Source: Bacteroidota bacterium (lineage in GTDB: Bacteria > Bacteroidota > Bacteroidia > AKYH767-A > OLB10). Taken from it: 62,452 nt of DNA. The stretch covers positions 1 through 62,452 of the forward strand of contig JAHEYP010000020.1 in assembly GCA_023251535.1 (NCBI GenBank), read 5' to 3'. Below the pieces are notes generated by a model, which was not told the origin of the DNA, made no database searches, and saw only the letters and a list, made by a program, of their open reading frames with translations. The position numbers and the translations under genes are program-made. Positions 1 to 8,832 of the stretch are shown piece after piece. The first letter of the stretch is position 1, and every line of letters starts with the position of its first letter.

Positions 1-2
1 TT

Positions 3-473
3 AATTACATCGATAAGTGTAATAGTATTGATGCTTTTAATAAAAGTGTGTTAAAGCATAATGTACTAAGTGCTGTTAAGTTAGAATGTATTGGTTTTAT
101 GAAGTTTTTCCTCGGTCATAGCCGTTGGGATGTTTCTTTCTTTCTTAATGGGAAAGAACCTGATTCGTATAATTCAAATATTAATTCTTCAGATGTAACA
201 GTAAAGACTCCTTGGATGATTTACTTTGTGCTGAATATTATTGTCAATTTAATCGTTTTTGCTGCTTTCATGAAGTTTTTGTTTTCTAAAGATTTGCCCG
301 TGAAACTGCGTGGTTGTATAGGATCTATTGTTTTGTATATGGCTCTTGCCACGGGACCTTCTGCCGCCGCTCGGTTCCGACTTCCCGTTTTTCCCATACT
401 TACAGTGACTTTTGTGGTAGTTGCCCACCGAATGACCCGTAAACTGCCCGAAAGTGCAGAGTTTGCAGATTAA
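3..473 (+). CDS. C-terminal part of an integral membrane protein, probably a glycosyltransferase family 39-like protein (5' end outside window)
   Basis: The reading frame is open from the first bases of the window, so this is the 3' end of a longer gene; the GTG at 48 is not a credible start. The visible part has two or three hydrophobic segments (around residues 70-95 and 100-135) separated by short charged loops. Near the end is the pattern AARFRLPVFPIL, which resembles the (A)RFRLPxxP segment near the C-terminus of many GT-39/ArnT-type membrane glycosyltransferases. That resemblance is the only functional clue. It ends 15 bp before lnt on the same strand, so the two may be co-transcribed. 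Membrane protein: fairly sure. Family: tentative. Confidence 0.5.
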   Translation, partial: NYIDKCNSIDAFNKSVLKHNVLSAVKLECIGFMKFFLGHSRWDVSFFLNGKEPDSYNSNINSSDVTVKTPWMIYFVLNIIVNLIVFAAFMKFLFSKDLPVKLRGCIGSIVLYMALATGPSAAARFRLPVFPILTVTFVVVAHRMTRKLPESAEFAD

Positions 474-488
474 GATTATTTTTGCGGT

Positions 489-2087
489 ATGAATAGGATA
501 CCTGATTCGAAATCGAAGAAATTTATTTACTGCTTATTGTTCGGAGTTGCATCGTGGGCCGCATGGCCTGCAGGTGGATTCGCTCCGCTCTTGTTTATAG
601 CATGGCTTCCTTTGCTGGCGATTGAAGAGTCGGTTTTGAGAAAACAAAGAGCCGGTGAAAAAGCACGGTTGTATGGCTGGAGCTATTTGTCGTTTTTCTT
701 GTTTAATATTTTAACCACATGGTGGATATGGTTCGCTAGTCCCTTCGGAATGTTTGGCGCTGTACTCGCTAATACTGCAATCATGGCCGGAGTATTTCAA
801 CTCTTTCATATTGTGCGAAGAAAACTTGGCGACTTTTTCGGCTATGCCTCACTGTTAGCTTTTTGGTTATCGTTCGAGTATATGCACCTCGATTGGGATC
901 TTACCTGGCCTTGGTTAAATCTTGGTAACGGATTCGCTGCGTATGCAGATATGGTTCAATGGTACGAATATACAGGTACTCAAGGCGGAACTTTGTGGAT
1001 TCTGCTCTCTAATTTATTGCTATTTTCTTTGCTAAAAGAAAATAATGATATGTTGAAGAAAAAGTGGTGGCAACCTACTTTGTTAATTGCTCTTCCATTG
1101 CTGCTTTCTTTCGTTATTAAGTTAAATGTAAAGGAAACAAATGATCCGGTAGAGGTGGTTGCAGTTCAACCCAATATCGATCCTTATAATGAGAAGTTCT
1201 CGGGAATGAGTAGCTCTGAACAATTGGCGAAAATTCTTCGACTTGCAAATTCAAAAATTACTCCTAAAACACGATTAGTTGTTTGTCCAGAAACTGCTCT
1301 TTCAGAGGGAATATGGCTCAACGATTTGTATGTGCATCCTCAAATAGAAACAATAAAAGAGTTTATTAAACCTTATCCGCAACTTCACTTTTTTACTGGC
1401 TTAAATGCATTCGAATTGTATGAAAATCCTTCTCTGAAATCAGCAACAGCAAGGAAGTTTAAAGATGCCAATGCTTACTATGATGTATATAATGCAGCCG
1501 TAAATATCTCGAATGAACCTGCTTATAATTTACATTATAAATCGAAGTTGGTACCAGGAGTAGAGAAAATGCCCTTCCCTGCTTTCTTCGGACATCTCGA
1601 TGCTTTTGCTATCGATTTAGGTGGCACTTCAGGTAGCCTGGGTTGCAAAGATCGACCTACTGTTTTTAAATGCGGAAATATTATTGCTGCTCCTGTTATA
1701 TGTTACGAATCCATCTATGGTGAATACGTTGGCGATTATATTAGACAAGGTGCAAATTTGATTTGTATAATGACTAACGATGGATGGTGGAGCGATACTC
1801 CCGGCTACCGTCAACATTGCCAGTATGCTCGTTTACGCGCTATCGAAATGCGTCGTGATATTGCCCGTTCTGCAAATACTGGTATCTCTTGCTTCGTGAA
1901 TCAGAAAGGAGAAATTACCGATAAAACAACTTGGTGGACCGATGATTGTATTCGTAAGGATCTCAACTTAAATAATGAACTTACTTTTTATGCTAAGTAT
2001 GGCGATTATAGTGGTCGTATTGCCATTGTTATTTCTTTATTATTCTTAACAGCATCTTTAGTAAGAACTTTTTTGCGAAAAAAATAA
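489..2087 (+). CDS. lnt: Apolipoprotein N-acyltransferase
   Basis: Transfers the third acyl chain from phospholipid to the N-terminal cysteine of lipoproteins at the inner membrane. The 532-residue length is typical. Hydrophobic segments fill residues about 10-215, followed by a carbon-nitrogen hydrolase (nitrilase-like) domain beginning at VVAVQPNIDPYNEKF. The catalytic triad is visible: E268 in CPETALSEG, K351 in HYKSKLVPG, and C405 in PVICYESIYG. The conserved MTNDGWW and RAIEMRRDIARSANTG stretches follow, then a last membrane segment. The start is ATG 489, 15 bp after the upstream gene. It fits a genome with several lipoproteins (for example GldD and the TsdA-like cytochrome here). Confidence 0.95.
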   Translation: MNRIPDSKSKKFIYCLLFGVASWAAWPAGGFAPLLFIAWLPLLAIEESVLRKQRAGEKARLYGWSYLSFFLFNILTTWWIWFASPFGMFGAVLANTAIMAGVFQLFHIVRRKLGDFFGYASLLAFWLSFEYMHLDWDLTWPWLNLGNGFAAYADMVQWYEYTGTQGGTLWILLSNLLLFSLLKENNDMLKKKWWQPTLLIALPLLLSFVIKLNVKETNDPVEVVAVQPNIDPYNEKFSGMSSSEQLAKILRLANSKITPKTRLVVCPETALSEGIWLNDLYVHPQIETIKEFIKPYPQLHFFTGLNAFELYENPSLKSATARKFKDANAYYDVYNAAVNISNEPAYNLHYKSKLVPGVEKMPFPAFFGHLDAFAIDLGGTSGSLGCKDRPTVFKCGNIIAAPVICYESIYGEYVGDYIRQGANLICIMTNDGWWSDTPGYRQHCQYARLRAIEMRRDIARSANTGISCFVNQKGEITDKTTWWTDDCIRKDLNLNNELTFYAKYGDYSGRIAIVISLLFLTASLVRTFLRKK

Positions 2088-2116
2088 TGTTTCAACTTTG
2101 ACTGCCAATTTACTTG

Positions 2117-2124
2117 TACTTTTG
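2117..2124 (+). promoter_or_regulatory. lpdA promoter -7 box (TACTTTTG)
   Basis: Exact match to the Bacteroidota -7 consensus TAnnTTTG, with a TTTG at 2097-2100 sixteen bases upstream as candidate -33 element. It lies 29 bp before the lpdA ATG, implying transcription separate from lnt. Confidence 0.7.
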
Positions 2125-2153
2125 CAGCTCTAACTAATTTAATTTTTGTTGAT

Positions 2154-3560
2154 ATGTCAGAATATGATGTAGTAGTGATCGGTTCCGGTCCCGGTGGATA
2201 TGTTGCTGCAATTCGTTTAGCACAGCTTGGAAAAAAAACGGCATTGATTGAAAAATATACTTCGCTAGGTGGTACTTGCTTAAATGTGGGCTGTATTCCA
2301 TCGAAAGCGTTGCTCGATTCTTCTGAACATTATCACCAAGCTTCTCATCAGTTTGATGCACATGGTATTAATGTAAAAGGATTATCGCTTGATTTTAATA
2401 AAATGATTCAGCGAAAAGATGATGTCGTAACTCAAACTGTTGCAGGTATCAATTTTTTAATGAAGAAAAATAAAATCGATGTTATTCATGGTGTCGGAAG
2501 CTTTGTTGATGCAAATACAATCGCTGTAACTAAAAACGATGGAACAACTGTCGAGATAAAAACTAAAAATACAATCATTGCAACAGGTTCTAAACCTGCA
2601 CCGCTGAAAGGTGTTGCTATAGATAAAGAGCGCATTATAACTTCTACTGAAGCGTTGAAATTAAAGGAAATTCCTAAGCATCTTTTAATTATCGGTGGAG
2701 GTGTAATTGGACTCGAATTAGGTTCGGTTTATGCACGATTAGGTTCAAAGGTTAGTGTTGTTGAGTATGCCGATTCTCTTATCCCTACAATGGATAAAAC
2801 CATGGGAAAAGAATTGCAAAAAGTACTTGCTAAAACAGGATTCGAATTTTATCTGAAACATGCTGTTACGTCTGTTGAAGTGAAAGGTAAAAATGTGAAG
2901 TTGAAAGCTACTTCAAATACTGATGGAAAAGAACTTGAACTGTCAGGTGATTATTGTTTAGTTTGCGTAGGACGTATTCCTTATACTGAAGGACTTTCTC
3001 TCGATAAAGCCGGTGTGAAAACAGATGAACGTGGAAGAATTATGGTCGATGATCATTTGCAAACCGACGCAAAAGGTATCTATGCAATAGGCGATGTTGT
3101 GAAGGGCGCAATGCTCGCACATAAAGCAGAGGAGGAGGGAGTGTTTGTCGCTGAATCTATCACAGGACAAAAACCGCATATCAATTATTTGCTTATTCCA
3201 GGTGTAGTGTATACTTGGCCAGAAGTTGCTGCCGTAGGGTATACAGAAGAGGAGCTTATTAAAAATGGAACTGCGTACAAAGTGGGATCTTTTCCTTTCA
3301 AAGCCTCAGGCCGTGCTCGTGCAAGTATGGATTTAGATGGAGTTATTAAGGTTTTGGCAGATAAAACTACCGATGAAATTCTAGGTGTTCATATGATCGG
3401 TCCGCGAGTTGCCGATATGATCGCCGAGGCCGTTGTTGCGATGGAATTCCGCGCCAGCGCTGAAGATATTGCACGAATGAGTCATGCTCATCCTACCTTT
3501 ACAGAGGTTTTTAGAGAAGCCTGCTTGGCAGCTACCGACAATCGAGCAATTCACATTTAG
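2154..3560 (+). CDS. lpdA: Dihydrolipoyl dehydrogenase
   Basis: FAD enzyme that reoxidises the lipoamide arms of 2-oxoacid dehydrogenase complexes and the glycine cleavage system using NAD+. At 468 residues it has the usual length. The N-terminal FAD Rossmann motif is VVVIGSGPGGYVAA; the redox-active disulfide is C42/C47 in GGTCLNVGCIPSK; the NAD-binding motif is IIGGGVIGLELGSVYARLG; the second FAD motif is YAIGDVV; and the catalytic His-Glu pair lies in HAHPTFTE near the C-terminus. No other complex subunit is adjacent. It has its own promoter and is followed by a hairpin terminator. Confidence 0.96.
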   Translation: MSEYDVVVIGSGPGGYVAAIRLAQLGKKTALIEKYTSLGGTCLNVGCIPSKALLDSSEHYHQASHQFDAHGINVKGLSLDFNKMIQRKDDVVTQTVAGINFLMKKNKIDVIHGVGSFVDANTIAVTKNDGTTVEIKTKNTIIATGSKPAPLKGVAIDKERIITSTEALKLKEIPKHLLIIGGGVIGLELGSVYARLGSKVSVVEYADSLIPTMDKTMGKELQKVLAKTGFEFYLKHAVTSVEVKGKNVKLKATSNTDGKELELSGDYCLVCVGRIPYTEGLSLDKAGVKTDERGRIMVDDHLQTDAKGIYAIGDVVKGAMLAHKAEEEGVFVAESITGQKPHINYLLIPGVVYTWPEVAAVGYTEEELIKNGTAYKVGSFPFKASGRARASMDLDGVIKVLADKTTDEILGVHMIGPRVADMIAEAVVAMEFRASAEDIARMSHAHPTFTEVFREACLAATDNRAIHI

Positions 3561-3573
3561 TTATAAAGCATTG

Positions 3574-3609
3574 AAAGCGTTAGTCTTGTGAAAGATTAAC
3601 GCTTTTTTG
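3574..3609 (+). terminator. Rho-independent terminator after lpdA
   Basis: Inverted repeat AAAGCGTTA / TAACGCTTT (3574-3582 with 3597-3605) followed by a T run. Confidence 0.85.
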
Positions 3610-3673
3610 TTGTAATGGAAATCCAAAAATAATATGACATTTGTCGAAAATTCGTAAAGTCGTTTGTGTTTGC

Positions 3674-3681
3674 TATTTTTG
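3674..3681 (+). promoter_or_regulatory. -7 box (TATTTTTG) for the T9SS propeller gene
   Basis: Exact TAnnTTTG match 32 bp before the chosen ATG at 3714. An earlier in-frame GTG at 3666 lies upstream of this box and is therefore unlikely as the start. Confidence 0.65.
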
Positions 3682-3713
3682 GTATTCTCAAAACAAATAT
3701 CTCACCGTTATTT

Positions 3714-5384
3714 ATGAATAAAAAACTACTCATTGGGTTGTTCGTTTTTATAAACAGTTTGGCATTCGCTCAAACTCCTGTATGGACATGGTCGAAAAGT
3801 CATAGTGCCCGAATCGACAATAATTCAAACATTTCTTCGATCAAAGACGCTAATGGAAATCTTTATGTCTGTGGCGAGTTTGAAGGCACAGTGAATTTCG
3901 GTGGGACATTCTCTACTGCACTGGGGTTTGTTGATATGTACGTTTCGAAATTTGATCAGGCAGGGAATCACCTTTGGACAAAAACGTATGGGGGAGCTTC
4001 GAATACTATGTATCCTTCCGGAATTGCTCAAGATCAAGCAGGTAATATTTATCTTACCGGAAGTTTCTCATTCGTCTTGAATATCGGATTTCAAACGTAT
4101 TTGTCTGCAGGGAATAAAGATGGGTACTTATTCAAACTTGCTCCAGATGGTACTCACCTTTGGACAAAAACATTCGGGTCTTCGGGATTAGAAGATGTAA
4201 AGTCCATTTCATGCTATGGAACTAATATTTATTTAGCCGGAGGTTATTTCGGTTCTTTCACTGTTGATGGAACATCATTGCCAACATCAACATCAAGCTC
4301 ATTCGATGCCTTCGTAATTGCTATGGATTCAACAGGTACTGCTATGTGGTCTGCACATGGTGGAGGAGCAGGTGAAGATTACTTCAAATCTGTTTTCGCT
4401 GATCAAAATGCAGTTTATGCTGGAGGATATGTTACGGGTTCTTCAACTTTCGGAACGTATACATTGAATACAGGCGGAGCAGCTAATGATATTGCTTTCG
4501 CTCGCCTCTCTTTAACAGGATCATTTACTTACGCAAAAAGAATTGGTGCTGCAAGTACTGATCAAGTCAATTCAATTGGAGCCGACAATTACGGAAATAT
4601 GTACATCGGTGGTGTGTTCCTAGCAACTGTAAACTTTGGAAATTCAATAACATTGGCCGAAACAGGTGCTCCTAATGGTGCAAATGGAGATGGCTTTATT
4701 GCGAAATTTGATCCCAATGGCCTTTGCTTATGGGCACGTAAAATGGGATCTGGAGTTACTGATGATGGAACTTACAATATTTCTGTTTCACCTAATGGTT
4801 ATGTATATGCTTGCGGATTTTATCATGGTACTGTTATTTTAACTAGTGCTGTGACGCCTCAAGTGTCTCTGTCTAACCTAGGAGGTATGGATGGCTTCTT
4901 TGTAAAATATAATCCTTCAGGAAGCATATTGTGGGCTATTAAAGCAGGTAATTCTACCGACGATCGCGCTAAAGTAATTGTAAGAGATGAAAATGGATAT
5001 TGCTTCGGATTAGGAATATTTTATGGAAATCTAACTCTAGGTTCTCTACCTGCAATAACTTCATCTACTGTTCCGAATACTACAAGTACTTATATAGCGC
5101 GCTTAAACGGTTTTACAACAGGATTGGTTGAGTCGAAAGCTAATATCAATTTTTCAATGTTCCCAAATCCTTCTTCAGGTAATGTTCAAATTGAATTGCC
5201 AACAGGTAAATTTATTAATGAAGTGGAAGTGTTTAATGTAACGGGTCAACGAGTTTTCAATTCAGAACTTACTTTGCCTGTGCAAAAAACTTCAGTCGAT
5301 TTGAATAATTTATCTCCAGGAATTTACTTAGTAAAAATTCTTACTCCTGAAGGTTATGTTTCTAAATCTTTAGAGATTCAATAA
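3714..5384 (+). CDS. Secreted beta-propeller (SBBP-repeat-like) protein with type IX sorting domain
   Basis: About 556 residues. The start is ATG 3714, giving a clean Sec signal peptide (MNKKLLIGLFVFINSLAFAQ). The mature part is built of repeated units of roughly 50 residues with the recurring pattern GxxxGTVNFG...DxFVxKxxxxGxxLWxKxxG, typical of SBBP/beta-propeller repeat proteins. The last 75 residues are a T9SS type A sorting domain: FPNPSSGNVQIELP, then VEVFNVTGQRV, then LSPGIYLVKI and a C-terminal KSLEI strand. It is presumably exported by the Por system and surface-attached or released. Ligand and role cannot be read from the sequence. Confidence 0.88.
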   Translation: MNKKLLIGLFVFINSLAFAQTPVWTWSKSHSARIDNNSNISSIKDANGNLYVCGEFEGTVNFGGTFSTALGFVDMYVSKFDQAGNHLWTKTYGGASNTMYPSGIAQDQAGNIYLTGSFSFVLNIGFQTYLSAGNKDGYLFKLAPDGTHLWTKTFGSSGLEDVKSISCYGTNIYLAGGYFGSFTVDGTSLPTSTSSSFDAFVIAMDSTGTAMWSAHGGGAGEDYFKSVFADQNAVYAGGYVTGSSTFGTYTLNTGGAANDIAFARLSLTGSFTYAKRIGAASTDQVNSIGADNYGNMYIGGVFLATVNFGNSITLAETGAPNGANGDGFIAKFDPNGLCLWARKMGSGVTDDGTYNISVSPNGYVYACGFYHGTVILTSAVTPQVSLSNLGGMDGFFVKYNPSGSILWAIKAGNSTDDRAKVIVRDENGYCFGLGIFYGNLTLGSLPAITSSTVPNTTSTYIARLNGFTTGLVESKANINFSMFPNPSSGNVQIELPTGKFINEVEVFNVTGQRVFNSELTLPVQKTSVDLNNLSPGIYLVKILTPEGYVSKSLEIQ

Positions 5385-5402
5385 TTAACTAAAAGACAAA
5401 TT

Positions 5403-5433
5403 AAAAAGGCGATCAAGTTTTGATCGCCTTTTT
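5403..5433. terminator. Bidirectional terminator between convergent genes
   Basis: Perfect 13-bp stem AAAAAGGCGATCA / TGATCGCCTTTTT with a 5-nt loop, A- and T-flanked so it can work on both strands. It serves the T9SS gene (plus) and lies beyond the end of dsbD (minus). Just past it is a short tandem of AATCATC (about 5443-5470). Confidence 0.88.
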
Positions 5434-5466
5434 AATTTGCCTGAATCAATCATCAATCATCAATCA

Positions 5467-7503
5467 TCATCTCGACTTATACCTACACAACCCTTCTTCT
5501 AAAAACTTATTGTATTCTTCTACATCAGGTGTATAGCTCTTAGGGACTGCAAGTAATTTTCCGTTGTTGTCTACTAGAACATAATATGGTTGAGTGTTTT
5601 TATTGAATACTCTCGCTTCTAAATCACTCCATTTTTTTCCTGTAGTTTTTACTTTTTGTCCGCTGAAAGCACTTACGTATTGTTCATTAGCAGGAAGTTC
5701 TGTTTTGTCGTCCACATATAATGAAATCACTACGTAGTCGTCAGATAAATGCTTTAATACTTTCGGTTGCGACCATACATTGTCTTCCATCTTTCTGCAG
5801 TTTACACAACTCCATCCAGTGAAGTCTATCATCACTGGTTTGTTGATCGATTTTGCATAGGCCATACCCGCTTCATAGTCGTGGTAGCAGTTTAGGTTAT
5901 GCGGACAGCTTCCGCCTCCGTGTTCGTCTTTCCCCGTCTCTTGTACCCATTCTTTGTAGAATTCAGGAGGTGGGAAGCCACTAATTAAACGCAATGGCGC
6001 TCCCCATAGTCCAGGCATCAAATACAATGTAAAAGCAGTGGCGATAATCGCAAAGATTATTCTGCCTGTTCCAATATAGGGCAAGTCACTATCATGCGAG
6101 AATTTTAATTTACCTAATAAGTAAAGCGACATCAATCCGAATATCGTAACCCATATCGCAATGAATAATTCTCTCTTAAGGAAGCCCCAGTGATATGCTA
6201 AGTCAACATTCGAAAGGAATTTCATTGCTAATGCTAACTCTAAAAATCCTAAAACAACTTTTACACTGTTAAGCCATCCTCCCGATTTTGGTAAGGTGTT
6301 TAACCATCCTGGAAATGCTGCAAATAATGCAAATGGTAATGCCAATGCTGTCGCGAATCCTGTCATTCCCATAATCGGTCCTAAATAACTCGATCCTTTC
6401 GCTGCTTCAACTAATAGCGTCCCAATAATTGGTCCCGTACACGAGAACGATACCAAACTTAATGTAAAGGCCATGAAGAAGATTCCAATTAATCCTCCTT
6501 TGTCAGAGGCTTCATCTGCTTTGTTAATCCATGAGCTAGGCAGTGTAATTTCAAATGCTCCTAAGAATGATAAAGCAAATATGAAGAAGATGATAAAGAA
6601 GAGCAGGTTGAAAAATACCGAACTCGCCATTTCATTTAATGCATCAGAACCTAATGTTACTGTTACTAGAAATCCAATTGTAACATAAATAAAAATGATG
6701 GAGAATGCATAAATAATTGCGTTGCTGATTCCTTTCGCTCTCGTCGGACTTCTTTTCGTAAAGAAGCTCACTGTTAAAGGTATCATTGGGAAAACACAAG
6801 GTGTCAATAGTGCAAATAATCCCCCAACCATTCCTGCAATGAAAATCCCCCAAATACTTTTGTCGCTTTTTTCTCCCGCTACTCCATTGCTGCAACCCGG
6901 ATCAAGTATGGTGACGTCATTCGATGGATCAGGAATTTTTCCTACTGATGCAGGAATCACAGTAGTTGCTGTAGTACTAACAGTAGGCGTATCCGAAACC
7001 GCAGGTGCAACTGCTGCAACTGTATCAACGTCTTCTTCAATTCCCTTTATAGGAATGCTGAATTCTACTTCGTTGGGAGGCGTGCAGTTTCTGTCGTTAC
7101 AAGCCATCGCTTCAACCGACCCAGTGAGCTTAAATGACTTGTTGCTTGTTAATTTTATTTTCTGACGAAATTCCGCTGAGTTTTCAAAGAACTTCACTTT
7201 CATCTCGAAGTTCTGGTCGAAGATTTCTTCTGCCTTTGGCTCCGTTACTTTTCCTGAAAGGGTGTAGTTCTTATTTGCTGTGAATTTGAATGTCGTCGGA
7301 ATAGGTCCCCCGGGAGGAATGTCTTGTGAATATACATGCCATCCTTTCTCAACAGTCGCTTTGATGATGATTGTAGCTTCTTTGTCTTTCTGCTCCGCTC
7401 TGAACGACCATTTTACAGGCTGTTCTATTTGTGCAAAGAGTGGTGTCATCATCAGCAGCCAAAGTATTGCGCTGAGTAGGCCAGTTCGTTTTAATAGCTT
7501 CAT
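5467..7503 (-). CDS. dsbD: Thiol:disulfide interchange protein DsbD
   Basis: Carries reducing equivalents from cytoplasmic thioredoxin across the inner membrane to periplasmic thiol proteins. ATG at 7503 (MKLLKRTG...) gives a signal peptide; 23 codons of open frame upstream lack signal-peptide character. About 678 residues. The N-terminal DsbD-alpha-like domain has a cysteine pair in MACNDRNCTPPNEV. The central 8-TM CcdA-like domain has its two redox cysteines in TPCVFPMIPLT and SCTGPIIGTLL. The C-terminal thioredoxin-like domain carries CVNC in GWSCVNCRKMEDNVW. It follows DUF3267 by 65 bp on the same strand; the promoter of the pair has a Crp/Fnr-type site (8212-8227). Confidence 0.92.
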   Translation of the reverse strand: MKLLKRTGLLSAILWLLMMTPLFAQIEQPVKWSFRAEQKDKEATIIIKATVEKGWHVYSQDIPPGGPIPTTFKFTANKNYTLSGKVTEPKAEEIFDQNFEMKVKFFENSAEFRQKIKLTSNKSFKLTGSVEAMACNDRNCTPPNEVEFSIPIKGIEEDVDTVAAVAPAVSDTPTVSTTATTVIPASVGKIPDPSNDVTILDPGCSNGVAGEKSDKSIWGIFIAGMVGGLFALLTPCVFPMIPLTVSFFTKRSPTRAKGISNAIIYAFSIIFIYVTIGFLVTVTLGSDALNEMASSVFFNLLFFIIFFIFALSFLGAFEITLPSSWINKADEASDKGGLIGIFFMAFTLSLVSFSCTGPIIGTLLVEAAKGSSYLGPIMGMTGFATALALPFALFAAFPGWLNTLPKSGGWLNSVKVVLGFLELALAMKFLSNVDLAYHWGFLKRELFIAIWVTIFGLMSLYLLGKLKFSHDSDLPYIGTGRIIFAIIATAFTLYLMPGLWGAPLRLISGFPPPEFYKEWVQETGKDEHGGGSCPHNLNCYHDYEAGMAYAKSINKPVMIDFTGWSCVNCRKMEDNVWSQPKVLKHLSDDYVVISLYVDDKTELPANEQYVSAFSGQKVKTTGKKWSDLEARVFNKNTQPYYVLVDNNGKLLAVPKSYTPDVEEYNKFLEEGLCRYKSR

Positions 7504-7568
7504 AAAGTAAGTAGCAGTATTGTTTGTAATTGTTTTGGCGGATTTTGGTAATGCGAATATAGGACTAT

Positions 7569-8177
7569 TCATAGTTTCGTGAAAAAATAGGTGATTTGTG
7601 CCGATTGGTCGTCGTATGTTACGATTTCCTTACGCCTGTTAACATAATAATAACTAATCAGGGCGAAATCACCGGCACAGCCAGAAGTATGCATAAGCAA
7701 AGCTCCTGCCAAAAGCCAACTGTATGGGCCTGGGAATATTGCAATTCCAATGATTAACAATGAGTTAATAATGATAAACGGCGCGATTGCCAGCAGCACA
7801 AAAGGGCGAGCTGATATTACAAATCGATCCGCCATAGCATAAAAAATCAGCTTTTTTATGTGCGCTTTGTAACTTACTTTGGGTGCCCCAGCAAGCTTAT
7901 AGCCAATGCCATGTATAAGTTCATGTATCGGAATTAGAGCCGCAAATAATGCCGCACCAATACCGAATTTAGCTAATGCATCTGATTTTCCGTCCGAAAG
8001 GGTAATCCAACCTATAGCAGCTGCTAGTAAAATAATAATATTAATGCCCCAGTAGAATATCATTACCGGATTGTTTGGCTTTAAATATGGTTGAATAAAT
8101 GGTACTATCTCTGTATGCTCAAATTGATCGCAAAGTTGATACCCCTTTTCTGTCAGTTCTTCTGGAAGAATCTTCAT
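7569..8177 (-). CDS. DUF3267 family putative membrane zinc metalloprotease
   Basis: 202 residues with about four hydrophobic segments. HELIH in PIHELIHGIGYKLAG is an HExxH zinc motif inside the membrane, and a later CAGDFALISYYY segment matches the conserved GD region of DUF3267 proteins, a family related to site-2-type membrane proteases. Substrate unknown. It is the first gene of a likely operon with dsbD. The start codon lies only 5 nt from the TATTTTTG -7 box, so the transcript may have almost no leader. Confidence 0.75.
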   Translation of the reverse strand: MKILPEELTEKGYQLCDQFEHTEIVPFIQPYLKPNNPVMIFYWGINIIILLAAAIGWITLSDGKSDALAKFGIGAALFAALIPIHELIHGIGYKLAGAPKVSYKAHIKKLIFYAMADRFVISARPFVLLAIAPFIIINSLLIIGIAIFPGPYSWLLAGALLMHTSGCAGDFALISYYYVNRRKEIVTYDDQSAQITYFFTKL

Positions 8178-8182
8178 TTGGT

Positions 8183-8190
8183 CAAAAATA
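8183..8190 (-). promoter_or_regulatory. -7 box (TATTTTTG on minus strand) of DUF3267-dsbD
   Basis: Exact TAnnTTTG on the minus strand. Its last G (position 8183) is 36.5 bp from the centre of the palindrome at 8212-8227 and 5 nt from the start codon. Confidence 0.7.
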
Positions 8191-8211
8191 AATGAATCTG
8201 TACCATTTCAC

Positions 8212-8227
8212 TGTAACTTATGTCATT
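8212..8227. promoter_or_regulatory. Crp/Fnr-type operator upstream of DUF3267-dsbD
   Basis: TGTAA-CTTATG-TCATT (minus strand AATGA-CATAAG-TTACA). It is one of five such sites with identical spacing to a -7 box in this window. The divergent yfiT-like gene has no clear -7 box at the matching distance, so the minus-strand operon is the likelier target. Confidence 0.6.
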
Positions 8228-8265
8228 TTAATTGATATTTTCGAGTAAATATTCTTCAAATTATT

Positions 8266-8802
8266 ATGTCAGCAACTGATTTATTAAAGTATCCTATCGG
8301 ACCCTTTAAACGTCCGGTAGAAATTTCCGACGCCGATTTAAATATGTGGATGGAAACAATAGAACAGCTTCCTCTGAAAATGAGAGAGGCTATCAACGGA
8401 CTAAATGCCGATCAACTCGATACTCCTTATCGTGAGGAGGGATGGACATTACGTCAAGTGGTGCACCATGTCGCAGATAGTCACATGAATGCTTATGTTC
8501 GTTTTAAATTGGCTCTCACTGAGGAAAATCCTACTATCCGCCCTTATTTTGAGGAGCGTTGGGCAGATCTTCCGGAAGCTAAATACGGAAATATTGAGGT
8601 CTCTTTGCGTTTGCTAGAGGCTTTGCATAATCGATGGAGTATCATGCTTAGAAATATGCGAAGCTTCGATTGGAGCCGAACATTCTATCACCCCGAAAAA
8701 CATCTCACCTTCCGACTTGATGAATGCCTCGCACTTTATGCTTGGCATAGTAATCATCACGTTGCACATATTACTTCTACTCGAAAGAATAAGAAATGGT
8801 AA
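8266..8802 (+). CDS. YfiT/BstA-type DinB superfamily protein (putative thiol S-transferase)
   Basis: 178 residues, full family length. It shows the YfiT pattern: YPIGPFKRP near the start, GWTLRQVVHHVADSHMNAYVRFKLALTE in the first helix pair, and WHSNHHVAHI near the end. The histidine of VVHHVADSH and the two of WHSNHHVAH are the expected three metal ligands of the four-helix DinB fold. YfiT of Bacillus is described as a metal-dependent hydrolase, and relatives (BstA) as bacillithiol S-transferases. Many Bacteroidota make bacillithiol, so a role in thiol conjugation or detoxification is plausible but inferred. It is divergent from DUF3267-dsbD and followed by a bidirectional terminator. Confidence 0.85.
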   Translation: MSATDLLKYPIGPFKRPVEISDADLNMWMETIEQLPLKMREAINGLNADQLDTPYREEGWTLRQVVHHVADSHMNAYVRFKLALTEENPTIRPYFEERWADLPEAKYGNIEVSLRLLEALHNRWSIMLRNMRSFDWSRTFYHPEKHLTFRLDECLALYAWHSNHHVAHITSTRKNKKW

Positions 8803-8832
8803 AAAAAAGAGGCCCCGAAAGGCCTCTTTTTT
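8803..8832. terminator. Bidirectional terminator between yfiT-like gene and ctaA
   Basis: AAAAAAGAGGCC / GGCCTCTTTTTT stem with loop CCGAAA; A and T tracts on both sides. It separates convergent genes and its right edge touches the ctaA stop codon. Confidence 0.9.

Noticed and set aside
6722..7165. 147-codon plus-strand open frame
   Set aside because: Antisense to dsbD, whose family motifs fully explain the region.
8212..8260. Operator at 8212 controlling the plus-strand yfiT-like gene
   Set aside because: Attractive because that protein is thiol-related, but no TAnnTTTG-like box is found at the 36.5-bp offset on the plus strand, whereas the minus strand fits exactly.
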